A DNA stretch of 53,847 nt, taken from NCBI GenBank assembly GCA_021495925.1, contig JAKEKT010000150.1, positions 1 to 53,847 of the forward strand. Reading direction: 5' to 3'. Position 1 is the first letter of the stretch, and every line of letters starts with the position of its first letter. Made by a program: the position numbers and the translations under genes. The stretch comes from Diplodia intermedia. Its lineage: Eukaryota > Ascomycota > Dothideomycetes > Botryosphaeriales > Botryosphaeriaceae. The notes below the pieces were generated by a model that saw only the letters and a list, made by a program, of their open reading frames with translations, did no database searches and had not been told where the DNA came from. Positions 22,352 to 34,635 of the stretch are shown here, piece by piece.

Positions 22352-22700
22352 TTAGTGCTCCGATTCCTTTAATGTGTTTGGAAAAGGCATATCCAGTACG
22401 GTGTGGACTTTCTCCTGCGCTGTAACTAGACCAAGAAGCGATACTCCTTCATCCAGGGGCGCGCCGCTTGGGTATTCGACATAGGTGTTGTCCGGAGCGA
22501 GGTTGATTCGAGGATGATCAAGCTTCTGCGGAATGTTCCGAAGGTGCTCATCGAGAATCCGACTGAAGATCACTACATCATCGACGTAGGCTTTGTAAAA
22601 GCGTCCTGAGCTTGCGTAGGATGTTGTCGAGTTTTCTCTGGATGTAGGACGGTATTCGAGTATTCCATGGTCGTAACCCGGCACCTCTCCTGTTCTCTAT
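22352..22700 (-). pseudogene. Degenerate Ty3/gypsy-type reverse transcriptase fragment
   Basis: The minus strand encodes KAYVDDVVIFSRILDEHLRN, which contains the YxDD catalytic box of LTR-retrotransposon reverse transcriptase and the following helix. After it come INLAP, YPS and LLGLVTAQEKVHTV, in the order seen in fungal gypsy elements. Just upstream (about 22590-22660) the related PSYIQRKLDNILRKL stretch is in a different frame, so at least one frameshift has occurred. The integrase, RNase H and LTRs were not found. It is a dead remnant, probably of a much longer element. Confidence 0.8.
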
Positions 22701-25029
22701 GTGCATTCACTGTTTGGACGAGAATAGGGTATTGTGATATTTAATTCAACTACATGGGATGGGGTTGTAGCATTCTCCGTGATGTGTGACCTTCTCCATA
22801 ATGACCATCAAGTGTCGGCGATCCAAACTTGGCGACGGACAGCCGTCCAAAGAAGCTCGGATATATACACGCAGGGATGAGGCTCCTTCCCATCCTCACG
22901 CGAGAAGGCGTAACGACTTGCCATATCGACGGGATTTTGGCCGAGAGACGGGCGATCCCTTAAGCGAGAGGAAGGAGGGGAAAAGCCTCGAGTGGGTAAG
23001 GCCGGTTCGTATAGCGACGACCATGGCTTGGGGGCGATACGATATCCAGGATGCCTACCACTATTGTCTCCTTCGAGCAACATTAATCCGGTTTTCTCCA
23101 CAACATGCAGGGTCAGAAAAGAAAGTAAGCGGAAAAGGTGATCCAGAACTATTCCATGTAGGTCCCAAAAGCCAACTCAATCTTGTTTCTGCATTTTCGT
23201 GCGCGGCTGTTGCGTGCTTTTTGCCCGCCCTTCTTCCCTGCCCGCTGCAGTCAGCAGCAAGGCGATGCCGTATGTATGCATGCGCCAAACCTTACTTTAC
23301 CCAATCCCTCGGCAGGCGCAGCCTCCCGGTCAGGCCAAATCTCACATGCATGGCCTTTTGATTCCCCTGCCGGTTTCGCTTCTCTTCCTCGTCGAAAGCA
23401 TTCCTCGTTTTCCCGCCCCCGTTCGCCAATTCTCTCCCTTTCCTTCTTCGTCTCTCGGACCACAAGAAAAGCCTATCGGATATGGCCCGAACCAGCTAGT
23501 CCGGCGCAATATGGGCGAAAGCAACATGCAGCCTCCCTTGTGCGGCAATGGCGCCGACTGGGGTGATGCTTCTTCGTGTCCCATTGGCCATGTGACGTGC
23601 AACGAATGAGAAAAGCAACCATGTAGTGATCTTCATGAAACGAAGAAACAAAAAAAAAAAAAGGCCACGTTACTGCCAGGGATCATGTGTTATCCATTGG
23701 TCGGCACTGCGGCAGAAGCACAGAAGCAATCAAATTCCCATGAACCAAGACGCCGGAGCGTCGAGGCTGACAGGCCGGGAAGGATGTGTGTGGGTGGGCA
23801 GTAAATTGGGGCGGAAAAAAATGATGATAGCAACGATGACGCGGAGCGAATAGGACAATCGCAGTAAATGGGCGTTTTCATTTTCGACGTTCAAGGGTAT
23901 AGCTATCGTTCAATCGGCTGCCAATGCTGATCCTTGGCTGCATCATCGCAGCCTTGCTCCTGCTCCTGGTCCTGCTCCTGCTTGCTGCTGCCGTTGCTGG
24001 GTCCCGTCCCCTTTCCGGCGACGTGCGGCAACGCGGGAACGCGGGATATGCGGGATGCGGAACGACGCGGGAACGCACAGCCCCCCAGCTTCTGCGGTCT
24101 GTATGCAGTTCGCCAGCGGCGGGCGCAGCACGAGGACAGACAGGGAGAGACAGAGAAAGTGGAAGAGGCAGGGAAGCTCAAGCCACGGCCCCGGGGCGTT
24201 CGCAGCTTGATGACTGATGCTGAGACAAGGCGGGCAGCCTGCATTCGGTTCGAAACCGAGTCGAAGGGAAAAAGGAAATAGAAGTGAGCCGCGGCGCCGG
24301 GCTCCCTCGTCTTTCTCTCGCAGCAGGTAACGCAAAGGGCGAGACGGGTGGAGCGAGGGCTGCGTCTCGGCAGTTTCCCCATAGGCTCCCGAATCGTCGT
24401 CATGTCAGCGTCTCGGCCATGGACTCGGGAACAAATGGGTGCAAGGGACGGCTCCTTCATCGAGGCACGATCGCCGTCTGCTCTATATGCCTCTTGCGGC
24501 AATGCGGATGAAGTATCAGTATCGAGAATGATGCCATTGTCCGGAACGCCACGCAGGACGGATATACAACGTCCGACGCAGGTTGCTTGCGGGGGTCAAT
24601 GGCTCGCCTGATTGCCTGCTCTCACCCTTCCCAGGTTCTTCTGGCTTTGGTTTCGTGCTAAGCTCAGATCAGCACTAGAAGCGAGCGGGAGGTGCAATTG
24701 GAGAAGGGAAGCGGGAAGAGCACTCAGCGGTCCAAGCTGCCCTAACAGCTACCACTGTGCAATCCGACCGTTGCGACCACGGTGGTGCACGACGACGCAA
24801 CAATGCTCCTGTTACAGCGCAGCATTGGACTTGCTCTCGCCATCGGGCCTCTGAGCGGGCTGCTTGCGCCAGACGAGACGGCGAGGTGAAACAGAGAGGC
24901 GCCCGGGGGAGCGAGCAATGCAGGGCCAGTGTTGGAGGCCGTTTGGCCCAGAATCGGAGTCAGAAATGCTACCCCGGCCGCCACATAATCGCCACCTGAT
25001 ATCGGCTGCCCTGGATGCCATCATCGACA

Positions 25030-25087
25030 TGCAGCAGCGCACGCAGCAGCAGCGGCGGCGGCAGCAGCACCAGCGGCAGCAGCAAGC
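25030..25087. repeat. CAG/CGG-rich imperfect trinucleotide repeat
   Basis: Imperfect runs of GCAGCAG and GGCGGCGG. On the plus strand they would read as a Gln/Arg-rich stretch in an otherwise unconvincing frame. Best treated as a microsatellite. Confidence 0.7.
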
Positions 25088-25700
25088 TACCGCGGCGCGG
25101 GAAGACGCTGCAGGAACCGAGACGGGGTTGTGTGCGCGGCGACCACGTGCGCGCTGTGCATACAGGCGGCGGCAGGCATATAGCAGTATCCTTGCCGCCA
25201 TGGAGCCAACCAGAGGGCGCTCAATCAGCGATTCGTCGACCGATAGGGAGGACAGAAAGGCGAAAAGGAGAGAGCGATGGTCCGGTGACACTGAGACGGG
25301 CAAGACGTCGCTCCAGACCGTTGGGCGCGAGCAATCGCAGCACTATTTCGAGCATGAGGCCTGATGATGGGCGTTGCTGCTGGCTCACTAAGCAAGCCAT
25401 TGATCACCGCGCCGTTCTCCTCGTCGTCATCACATCCTCGTTTTCGCCCTGCGCCGTCATGTAAGCAGAGAGAAGACAATAACGCCAAGCGGACATGCGG
25501 CGACCAGGGTCGATTGCATTGTCCTCTGCGCATTCGCATGGAACACGGCTCCGCCGGGCAGAGAAGACGGGCGGGAAGAAGGGTAATCGTCATGCGCATG
25601 AGGGCGCGGCCGGAAAGCCCGCCACTCCTCTCGTCGTCGTCCTCTCTTCTCACCTTCTCACCCCCGGGACTCTCGTCTTGCTCCCCGCTGCAGGCCGCAG

Positions 25701-25720
25701 CCGCCGCCGCCGCCGCCGCC
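25701..25720. repeat. CCG trinucleotide run
   Basis: Six perfect CCG copies plus a partial one, read directly from the sequence. It lies in the gene-poor region. Confidence 0.8.
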
Positions 25721-26245
25721 ACCGTGCTCGCTCGATTCACGGACCACGCCGGCGACCGCTGGCGGAGCGCGTAGAGCGCGAAGCCAAAATGCAGCTGGGC
25801 TCCGGGGCAAGCCTCGTAGGCATCGGCGGCATGATAAGGCCGACATCAGCTCATAGTCCGCCCTCGCCATCCTCGTCAAGCCGAACGAGAGGCCGGCCGA
25901 CCGAGGCACAAAAGGTGAAGACGGGAGGCGGGATGGTAGCAAGAGGAAGCAGGAGGAGCGACGACGCTATCGGATAAGGCGTCCTTGCCGAATCCGCCCC
26001 TAGTGCCCTTCGCGCATTCCCCATTCAGCCGTCGAGGCGGTGGAACCAGGCCGAGAGCAAACGATGCTAATCTCGCGGGCGGAGAGGCAGCAACGACTCC
26101 AGGCAAGAGAGGCTTTCCGCGCTGGGCGAAGGAGTGTGACGAGATGTCCAGCATTGCATGGCCGGGAAGGCTTGGGCCCCGCCCGGCGCGCTGACCTTCT
26201 ATTCAATAGTCGCTGCAATGCCGCTCTTAGGCGAACGGGGGTGCC

Positions 26246-26283
26246 CAAGCAAGCAAGCAAGCTGCTGCTGCTGCTGCTGCTGC
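26246..26283. repeat. Compound microsatellite: CAAG x4 then CTG x7
   Basis: Four CAAG units run directly into seven CTG units. It lies in non-coding DNA and is likely to be length-variable between strains. Confidence 0.85.
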
Positions 26284-27817
26284 TTTGCCGCGAGCATTGC
26301 TCGTGTGATAAGCAGGGGGTAAATTTGGGGGGCAGGTAGGCAATGGATGATGCTTCAATCGTGCGACTAGACTCTCCGCCTGCCCAGAACTAGCGCTCGA
26401 GGGCCCCGTTTCCTTAGCACCGGTGGAGTTAGTGTAGGAGCGCATCAGACCCGCGGAGGCGCAGCAGCACACGCCCTCGCCGGGCAGGGAACAGGGATGC
26501 TCGCGGGCGAGCACCGTGGCCGATGACGCCGCGTCGCTGCTGATGGGCCGGGGACAACACGAACGCTGCTGCGGAGAGGCGACGTCTGTCTTCCCTCGTG
26601 AGCGACGAGCAGAGTGGCGGGCAATATTGCGTGGCGCCCCGAAACTAAAATCGAACGGGACGCGCGCAAGCTTGCACGCAACAAGTAAAAATTGATGGCC
26701 CCGTGGACATGGACATGGAGATCCGCATGGATGATCTTCACCCCAATCATCTGCCGGCCCGCGGAGGCAATGGCGCAGCTCTGGACGCAAGCGAGCCTGT
26801 CACGGCGCAACTCCCTCCAGAGAGCCCTATCGATCCCGCCTGGGCGAGAGCCGCTGCACATCTTGCATGTCCAAGTTTTGATTCATTGATTCGATAGGAG
26901 TTCCATCTCCATGTGCCATGGGCCGAAAGTGTCAGCTGCCGCTGCCAAACAGCCTCCTCTCATCTCCTCGTCCACCTCATAATTCTTCCATCAGAAAAGG
27001 CCCGAAATGAGAAAGCCTGATGTGCGAAGCGAAGACATAACGAATGAGCAAACAGAGACCGTGGTCCACCGCCCCCTGCCCACGGCAGGCTCGAGCTGCG
27101 ACTCACGCCATAAGCCGCCCGCGAGAGTATTAGTGCCATTAAACAATTGTACCGAGAATCGAAGTCGGGGAGTTGTGCGGACGCGGCGAGAAGCGAAGAA
27201 CGTGTATCCCTATGCTTTCGCCGCGTGGGAGGGGCCCTGTTGATCCTCCCCGTCCAAGGAAAAGGAAGTAGAAAGAATAGAGGGAGTATTTCCGCCAGCA
27301 TTATGCATGATGATGATGCGCAGCACTGCAAGCCTCCGACCTCTCTCCTCTCTCCTTTCTCTGTGCTTTGCGTAGTATACAGGGTATGGAAAGAAAAGGG
27401 GAAACTAACACCAACGTCCGAAGTGAAGGCGACTGGAAGACGACAAAGCCAACGGTTGATTCAAAGCGCAAAACAAGATACCCAAACATGCCCGAAAGAA
27501 TCTCTTGACCTCCCCGAAACGTGCAAGTGCTTCGAAGAGACTTCGTAGTGTAGGAAAAACGCCTTGTTGTATCCGCCCTAACCCCAATACTTCGATGAGC
27601 CAACCCAAGCCTGATAATGCTGCGTGTTGCCAAACCCGTATCAATTTGCGTGTGATGCGTGAAGTGCGTTGAAGCGTGCGAGCGCGCGCGAGGCCTGCAA
27701 CGACCATGTTGCGCGGCCGAGAGAACCTCGCCGCGAGAGGGCTCCCATTCCGTGGCGTGAATGGGAGCGTGAAGGAACATGACCGTGAGATCTGTGCCAA
27801 CGTTCAAGGAGATGTCA

Positions 27818-30034
27818 TTAGAAGCCCTGCCAGTTCTGTGCCTGCTGAGGAGATGCTTGTGACCAGCCCTGCATGCCCGGCTGTGGCGCTGCAGTGCTCG
27901 GGTGCACATTGAAGTGCTGAGGGCTGGGGCTTGCCTGGTATGGGTTGCCGCCAATGTTCCGGTACGCAGGATTCATTCCGCCCATTGTCGAATAGCCCAT
28001 CGGGCCTCCATGCATTGATGCACTGCCTTGAGGGTGATGCATTTGAGGAGGCGCATGCAAAGGTGATGGCTGTGGATGAGGCGACTGTTGCTGACCAAAC
28101 TGTTGCATGCTATGCTGCTGTGACAGCGGCGATGGCTGTGGCTGCGGCGGAGGCCACATTTGGCTCTGCGGGTAGCCGTACGGGCCTGGTTGGCCTGCGC
28201 CGCCCCCAGGACCCATATTCATGCCTGGTGAGCGGTGCTGCAAATGAGGAGGCTGGTGCATAGGCCGCATCGGCGTTTGAACCATCGTGTTTGGTGCGTG
28301 CGAAGCTTGCGTGTACGGCTGCTGAGGCGTCATCATCTGCGATGGACCTTGCTGAGCGTGAGTCGGCAAAGTTTGCTGCTGCCCAGCCATCATCGCGTTC
28401 GCGTTCGGCCTTGGGGACGGGAGTCCTTGCTGAGCACTCGTAACTCCTTCGCCCTCAACCGTGGGCTGACGCTGGTGATTTGCGAGCACGGGCTCGTGCG
28501 GCCTCTTCCAATACTCGTCCATGTAGTTGCTGCGGACCGTGCGCTGCCCGCCCAGGTTCTTGTTGTACTCTGCAGCGTGCGCAGCTTGATTGAGAATCTC
28601 GCTGGCGGTGCTTGGAATCATCCTACCCTCGTAGGCAGGGCCCGAGATCTCGTGCCTTGGCCTTTGGAGGCCACCAAAGTCCCTCGCACGGAGCTCATCT
28701 GCGGGAGCCAAATTGATCATGGGCAGAGGTCCTAGAGTACCTGGGTGTACGCCCGGCGGAACATCCAATTGCCCAGGTCCGTTGCTGTAGATGATCTCTC
28801 CGTGTGGCAATGCGGTCAATGCGTGGCTGTTGGCCTCTGCTGCTGCGGCTTCTCTCTGCCTCGCTGCACCAGGCCGCTTCTCACCAGCCGGGTCATCTTC
28901 GGTAAAGCCTTGCTTCCTAGCCTTGCTCTCCCAGTAGTCGTCCCTCACACGTCTGCCGTTGACGATGAGCCTGCTGCCAAATTGGCGGAACATTGACCTG
29001 GCCGTAACGATGGCTATTTGTCGAGAGCGATAAGAATACGGTAGGATCTCCTGGTGGATAAGATCGTCCTTCTCGGCCTGAGTGGCGATGATTTTATACA
29101 ACGACCTGTTCTTGTTGAAGAGCAGGTACGAGTCTCGGTAACCCAACACTCGTGCGCATTCTGTGGCAAGCATGAAAAGCTTGTCGCCTCTATTAGGAAC
29201 GAAGAACGTGCGGCATCGGTACTCTCTGCCGTCTAGCGGATGGCCGGTGGTGGTGACCTTCTTCTCTCCGGCCTCGTCGAATTCACGCGGTATGTACTCA
29301 TCACCTTCGGGGTTAAGCTGGTCGGTCGTGTGGTCTCTAACTGTCGGCAGTGCCTTTAGTACCGTGCTTTTCGTGGGAGTGGACTTCGGAGGGGATGATT
29401 GAGGTGGTGATGTTTGCGGCAGAGATTGAGACTTGAGCTGCGGTGTTTGAACCGGACCAGGCGCGGGCTGCTGAGAGTGCACCGACAGAGGACTTTCAGA
29501 CACTCTGGACTTTGGCGGCCTCCCACGTTTCCGTGGCTTGGAGTCGTCTGACGGTTAACGGTGGCGTTAGCGAACCTTGGGCACCAAATGCGCACAATGC
29601 AGCAAAGCGGGAATCGACCCACCTTCATCTGCTCGCTCAGTCGCGAAGATGTCTTCCGCATGATCCGGCGAGCGGCTTCGTTTTATGCCGCGAGGACTTG
29701 GCTGAGGGGCGATGCTGGAGGTGGAGCCTGACAACACTGTGGGGGGCGACACACGTTAGCAAATCGGGGCTGGCACCGGAGGGGGCGACAGCAGGCACGG
29801 CGAGCGTCGCTGCGGCCAAGGGCGCGGGGACGGCGCGGGTTGATGAAGGTGAAAACGCGCATGACGCGCTCGCGGTGCGGGCCGCGCGAAAACAGCGAGA
29901 GCAATAGGGAAGTACGCACTACCTGCTGAGTTGAGAGCAGCGGGGTTTATTGTACCGGACGGATCCATTATGCTTCCTCCAATGCCGCCGTTCAAGGACG
30001 TCGAGACAGGGAGATGCGAGGTGGTCGAGTACAT
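27818..30034 (-). CDS. RSC7/SWP82-type chromatin remodelling complex subunit
   Basis: Three exons on the minus strand: 30034-29923, 29736-29623 and 29547-27818, total 651 aa. Intron 1 is 186 bp (GTAGTG...CAG, branch GCTAAC). Intron 2 is 75 bp (GTGGGT...CAG). The junctions give ALNSA|VLSGSTSS and ERADE|DDSKPRKRGRPPKS, the latter an AT-hook-like basic motif. The RSC7 core (about residues 140-250) reads EYIPREFDEAGEKKV, GREYRCRTFFVPNRG, KLFMLATECARVLGYRDSYL, FNKNRSLYKIIATQ and RQFGSRLIVNGRRVRDDYWE. The last 250 residues are rich in Gln, Pro, His and Met (many QQP and PSP units), a disordered tail. The family belongs to RSC and SWI/SNF-type nucleosome remodellers in the nucleus. The gene has an unusually long GC-rich upstream region. 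Confidence 0.9.
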
Positions 30035-33000
30035 GGACGGAGGTCGGAAGCGCAATTACTTGGCGGCGGCGGCAGCGTTTCAAGCGGCGCTATAGCAGCG
30101 TGCGGACGTGCGCAGTCGGAGCGCGGACTCGCACGAGCGTGGTGCACTTGGTCGAACTTGCGGCGCGCGCAGGCGTCGCATTCGAGGCGACGAGCAGTGG
30201 TTGTAGGCGGCGGGAGGCGCGACGGTAGCTGAGAGGCTACGACACGGTGCAGGCGGACTTGGGGTGCGCTGCACGATCCCGGAGCATCGAGATATCGATC
30301 TCTCTGCTGCCAACCCTGCTGGACCCACGGACCCTGAAGCTCGGGAGCGGCAAGAATGGGGAGGCGGCGGTGTGCGGGCCTTGGGCGCTGCGAGGTGGGC
30401 GTTGGCTGGTCGAGGGATGCAAGGTTCGCCGAAGGAGTTTGCGAAGTGCCACAGAGGCGAAGCGAACAGCTGCTCCGCGCGCGGGCGATGATGCAACGCG
30501 CCTGCCAAGCCCCGTGCGAGTCGGCAGCGACGCTGACTTGCGGGATGCGCTGCCTGTGGCTCTGCGCTCCGGGGGGCCTGCAGAGGGCTGAGGGCGTGTG
30601 AGCGCGTGTGTGCGGGCGCGACACCTGCAGCGTGCCCGTGGCGGGCCGGGATGCTGGCCTGTCTGCACGCTCGCTGACGGCTGCTGGCTGGCTTTGCCCA
30701 CGCGGAGCAATCTCCGAAGGTCGCGGGGCGGGAGGGCGCCGGATGCGCGATGGCCGAAGCGGACGGGTGCTGCTGCTGGAGGACAGGAATGCCTGGGCTC
30801 GGGCGCGCTCAAATGGAGCGGCGGCGGGCGGCTCTACTGCGCGGCGGCACCACGGGTGCGGGCGCAGCGAGCTTGGCCGGGAGGCAATATGTACGTAGCA
30901 GCCAGCATCCGCCTGCCTGCGCTGCGGCTAATGGCGCCCTGCTGAAGAGCGAACAGCCGGCGCCACGGGCCCTGGTGCGGGAGTGCGGCGGCCGGCTCCA
31001 GAGTTGTGTTGCAAGGGCGGGCGGGCGCGTAGCGGGGGTGCTGCGGCGAGAGCGTCTGCGGGCGTTCCGACGACACGCGGCGACGGGCCCAAACGGCGTG
31101 GGCGGGCGGAAGCAAGCGAGGCCAGTGGCAGCGCCCGTGATCTGAGGGCCAAGCGCAGCGCCTCGTTCCAGAGCTGGGGGCTCAGTTGCGTCGGCGCGAG
31201 GGTGTGTCGAGCCGACGCGGGCAGCAGGCGGGTGTGCGAGTGCTTAAGTGGAATCCGCGCCCTCAGCTGCCCGGGGAATGCAGCAATCAAGCCGCAGGAT
31301 TCGTCAAGAGCGCGACGCCAGATGACCTGCAGCGCGGTATGATGGACGAGGCTGCAGGCGCGCCGGCCAGCCGTATCGGAACCGCTGCGCTCGCAAGCAC
31401 CTGCGCCAAGCGGCATGCTTTGGGGGCGTGCAGCATCATGGCGCCGGCGCCATGAGGGGTTCAGCGCCGCGGCCAAATCAGCGCGGCGCCTAGCGACAGG
31501 ATTCACGGTTTGGGTTTCTTCGGCCTCGCAGTCGCCCGACCCGCTTGCCTGATGCTCCGCTCGACGCGCCCAAAGCAGCATCGCGACCGTCCCAGCCTGC
31601 TCAGCCTGGCCGCGTCCAGGCGGGCTGCGCTCCGTCCGTAAGCAGCTACGGGCAAGCCATGCGCCCCCCGGCGGGAGCATGGATCGGTCGTCGACACGAG
31701 AGATCGGCCGCGTCGCCGTACCCTCAGGCGGGCGCGTGCAAGTGCGCTGCACGGCGGTGATCTACCGTCCGCGGCCGGCGTGCGAGTCGTGCTGCGATCT
31801 TGCATCTGCTCCCGCCCGCGCCCAAGCCACACCCAAGCCATTGCCGCCATCTGCTCTGCCGGCGCCGGTGCTGCTGCCGCGGCCGCTGCCACGGCTGCCG
31901 CGCGGACGTCGCGGGCGCGCGCGCAGGCCTGCTCCTCGCGGGGCCGCGCATTCTGGAGACTTGCGGTCAGAGGCGCCGATGCCCAGGGCGGCGGGGCGCG
32001 GAGTCTGCCTTGCATATCTCGACGTCGAGGTTGGGATGTTCAAAGAGCACGCACGCTAGGAGGCGGCCCAGGCAAAAGGCGGCCCAGGCCTGTGCGACGC
32101 TGGGAGTGTGGGAGTCATCTGGTGTCTGCGTCTGCAGGGTCTTGGCCGGCGGGCCAATCAGCGCGCACAATGCGCCACACGCAGACGTCCTGAGGGCGAT
32201 GACGGCAGCGAATCAGCTCGGCCGTCCTTGTGACTCCTCCAGGCGGGCAATAAATGGGGCATTGCGGATACGGCCCGCGCTGGTCATTCTGATAAGAGCA
32301 TGCGAGCAGCATCGCCCCCCGGCGCGCCCGCTTCTTCATGCTCGCCGCCCTCGCTGCTCATGCTACCGCCGCCCGCCCCGCGAGCCCCGCGAGCCCGTAT
32401 GGCCTCTGGCGGCCGCGGCAGCAGCTCGAAACGCCGCGTGCATGGGGCCAGAGTCAGTCGCCGCGCGCTAAACCGCCAGCCCAAAGGGGAAGGAATGTCG
32501 AGCGGCATCATCTGACCCGCGTCGCCGTGCTGTCGGATCCGGATGGACGCCGCGGGCCCTCGGTGGCAGCAGCCTTCGACTGAGGACACTGCTGTCGAGG
32601 AGAAGCAAACGGCGTCATGGTGCGGAAAGCCGTCCCGAGTTCATCTCCAAACCGCGCGCACAAGGCCGGGGCCCGCATGCCTCGCAGCCGCCAGACGTCA
32701 ACCTTGCGCCCAGAAACCGCCCGACGACCCGGAATGCTTCACACCGTTGGGAGCGCTGCTCGCACAGAAACCGGTCCCTCGTGAGGCCGGCAGCCACTCA
32801 CCGTCGCCGACGCTGTCAAGCTCTGGCTGTCTCAGGGCCGGTGGCACAAGTTTGGCGGTGTGTTTGCATCCTTTGACCGCCGTGGCCCTCGACGCGCAGT
32901 AGTCGCTGCAGCTGCTGGGCAGGGAAAGACACCGCCAGGCTTTCTCCGGCCCTTGCCCAACAATCTGCCATCTGCACGCCTATCGCTGCGCCCCCGGATG

Positions 33001-34635
33001 TCTGAGCGATGCCGGGGCAGATCTTCGTCGCGCCTGGTTGCAATTCTGCAAGCGCCGCGCTGCAAGACCCACGCCGCGCAGCCTCGCTATAGGACATTCT
33101 TGGCCAAAAGGAAACATGGGCGTAGCACCGAGACTGGCCTGCCTTGGCGTTAGGGATGTAACACCGGCTTTTAGTTGAGACTCAGCAAAGCATATAGGCC
33201 CAATATCCTCTAGCGCCGTGTCAGCGGCAGTGCCTTGCAAGCGCGCCTTTAGTTGCGGGTGCCCTGCATACTAAGTCAGCAACAGCGCCGCCCATGACCT
33301 AGGTCCACGGCGCGCGCCGCACCTGCACCGCTGCCTGGCCTGGCCCTCAGAAGGACCGTTGCTCGCCCCGGCGGACCGGTGGGGGCCCATCTTGGCCCGT
33401 GGGGATCTCTATCGCGCCGTTAGCGGGACTCAGGCTCACACATATGTGCGACAAGAGTCGCACCGAGCGCTCTGACCACAGCCAATAGCGACCTTTGCTC
33501 AAGAACGAGGGTATAAACGCATGCCAAGGTTTGCCGTTGATCGCGGATACCAAGAGATGACGCCGCCTCATCTTGCCGCCGGACTCCAGGAAGACGGTGG
33601 GGCTGGAGCGGGCCCCCGGTTCATATGACAGGTCGATGGGGAGCATTAGCGGAGTGACCTTATTCAAGCCGATCTTCGTCGCCGCCGACTACCTAGCTCC
33701 TCATGATGACGAGGAGAACGGCATATGGGCCAAGGGACGGGGTTACACTGGGTGCGGCCCGAAACCGCGCCACTGGCAACTCATGTCCGATGCACACTGA
33801 CAGTGGATGTGGGAATACGGATGCGGGTGGGCCTTCTGATTGATGAAATTTTCATGTCAAAAAAACTGCGGAAGAAGTGGCGCTTGTACAGTATTCCAAG
33901 GTTCTGGGAGGCCGGTCAGAACGCAGCCTGGGGGCGAATGGTTCACTCTGATCGCGTGAAGCCTCCCGGTCTGCAGCTCTGTCCTACAACCATCGATGGT
34001 GCCTGTCATGGTGCGCATCCTCCCATCGCGCTCTAGAACTTGGCAAGATAGGTGCGTTGAACAGACTGGCGGAGGCGATGCGCAGTGTCACTGCGGCTGT
34101 TGATCTTACCTGCGGTAGGCTGCATGCAGAGACGTTGAGAGGTGATTGCTCACGGAGTACTCTGTGGGGCTAGAGACAGGCTGGTCCAAGACTGTGCGTC
34201 GCGGCCCCCCAATCTGGCAGTCATGGTCAGGTGGAGGGTCGCTTCATCAAACATGTTAGCAGCGATTCCGCGATGCCATGAAAAACGGTCGTTACACTCG
34301 TATGATTGATCGTTGTGCATGCGTATGACGTACGATGCAACTGTCGAAACGCCAGACGGCGGTTTGCATTGCATGCCTGTTGACGCGCGGAAAGCATTGT
34401 ATCACCCTCAGCAATTTAACCATGCCAGCAGCAAACAACAGCAGCGGCACTGAAACATGTGATGTCTTGGGTGGACGACGAAAGACAAGCCTTAGCAGAT
34501 TGCATTCCGCACGTGTATAAGGTATCTATGCTTACAATGACCATTGCGGCTGATTTGCAGCCTAACGCTTTCCTGTTCCCCCGGACGCCGACTATGCCAA
34601 TGAACACCTGATCCGCAAAGACAAGTAGGAGGGGC
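30035..34635. promoter_or_regulatory. Long GC-rich upstream region of the RSC7-like gene, then AT-richer spacer
   Basis: About 30035-33300 is extremely GC-rich, with many GCAGC, CCGGC and GCGCGC words. Frames up to about 270 codons stay open on both strands at once, which indicates composition rather than coding; none matches a family. About 33300-34635 is closer to average composition and has no visible gene. It includes the SF3A2 3' flank. The GC-rich part is best read as promoter plus a possibly long 5' UTR of the RSC7-like gene. Confidence 0.4.

Larger units (their letters stand above)
22701..27817. other. Large gene-poor region with microsatellites
   Basis: About 5.1 kb between the retroelement fragment and the RSC7-like stop codon. 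Many overlapping frames of 80-190 codons exist on both strands, but they are Arg/Ser/Ala-rich products of composition, with no recognisable domain and no supporting splice pattern. It includes a run of 12 A near 23650-23661, a CAG-rich patch, a CCG run and a CAAG/CTG run (listed separately). A lineage-specific gene or long non-coding RNA cannot be excluded. Confidence 0.45.

Noticed and set aside
23035..23070. Plus-strand YDIQDAYH, resembling a reverse transcriptase motif
   Set aside because: It lies on the strand opposite to the nearby gypsy fragment and has no following RT motifs; probably coincidence.
24235..24262. GGTTCGAAACC, resembling a tRNA B box with a small stem
   Set aside because: No A box, acceptor stem or anticodon arm could be built around it.
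24864..25364. 166-codon plus-strand frame with a Gln/Arg-rich stretch
   Set aside because: The Gln run is produced by a CAG microsatellite; the rest has no family resemblance and other frames are equally open.
26703..26897. Short plus-strand frame starting MDMDMEIRMDDLHPNHLP
   Set aside because: It looks protein-like at first but is only 64 codons, has no recognisable domain and no neighbouring exon that extends it.
30928..31752. 274-codon open frame on the minus strand in the GC-rich block
   Set aside because: Long frames are open on both strands at the same place, the product is Arg/Ala/Pro-rich without any domain, and there is no splice or start context; best explained by GC content.
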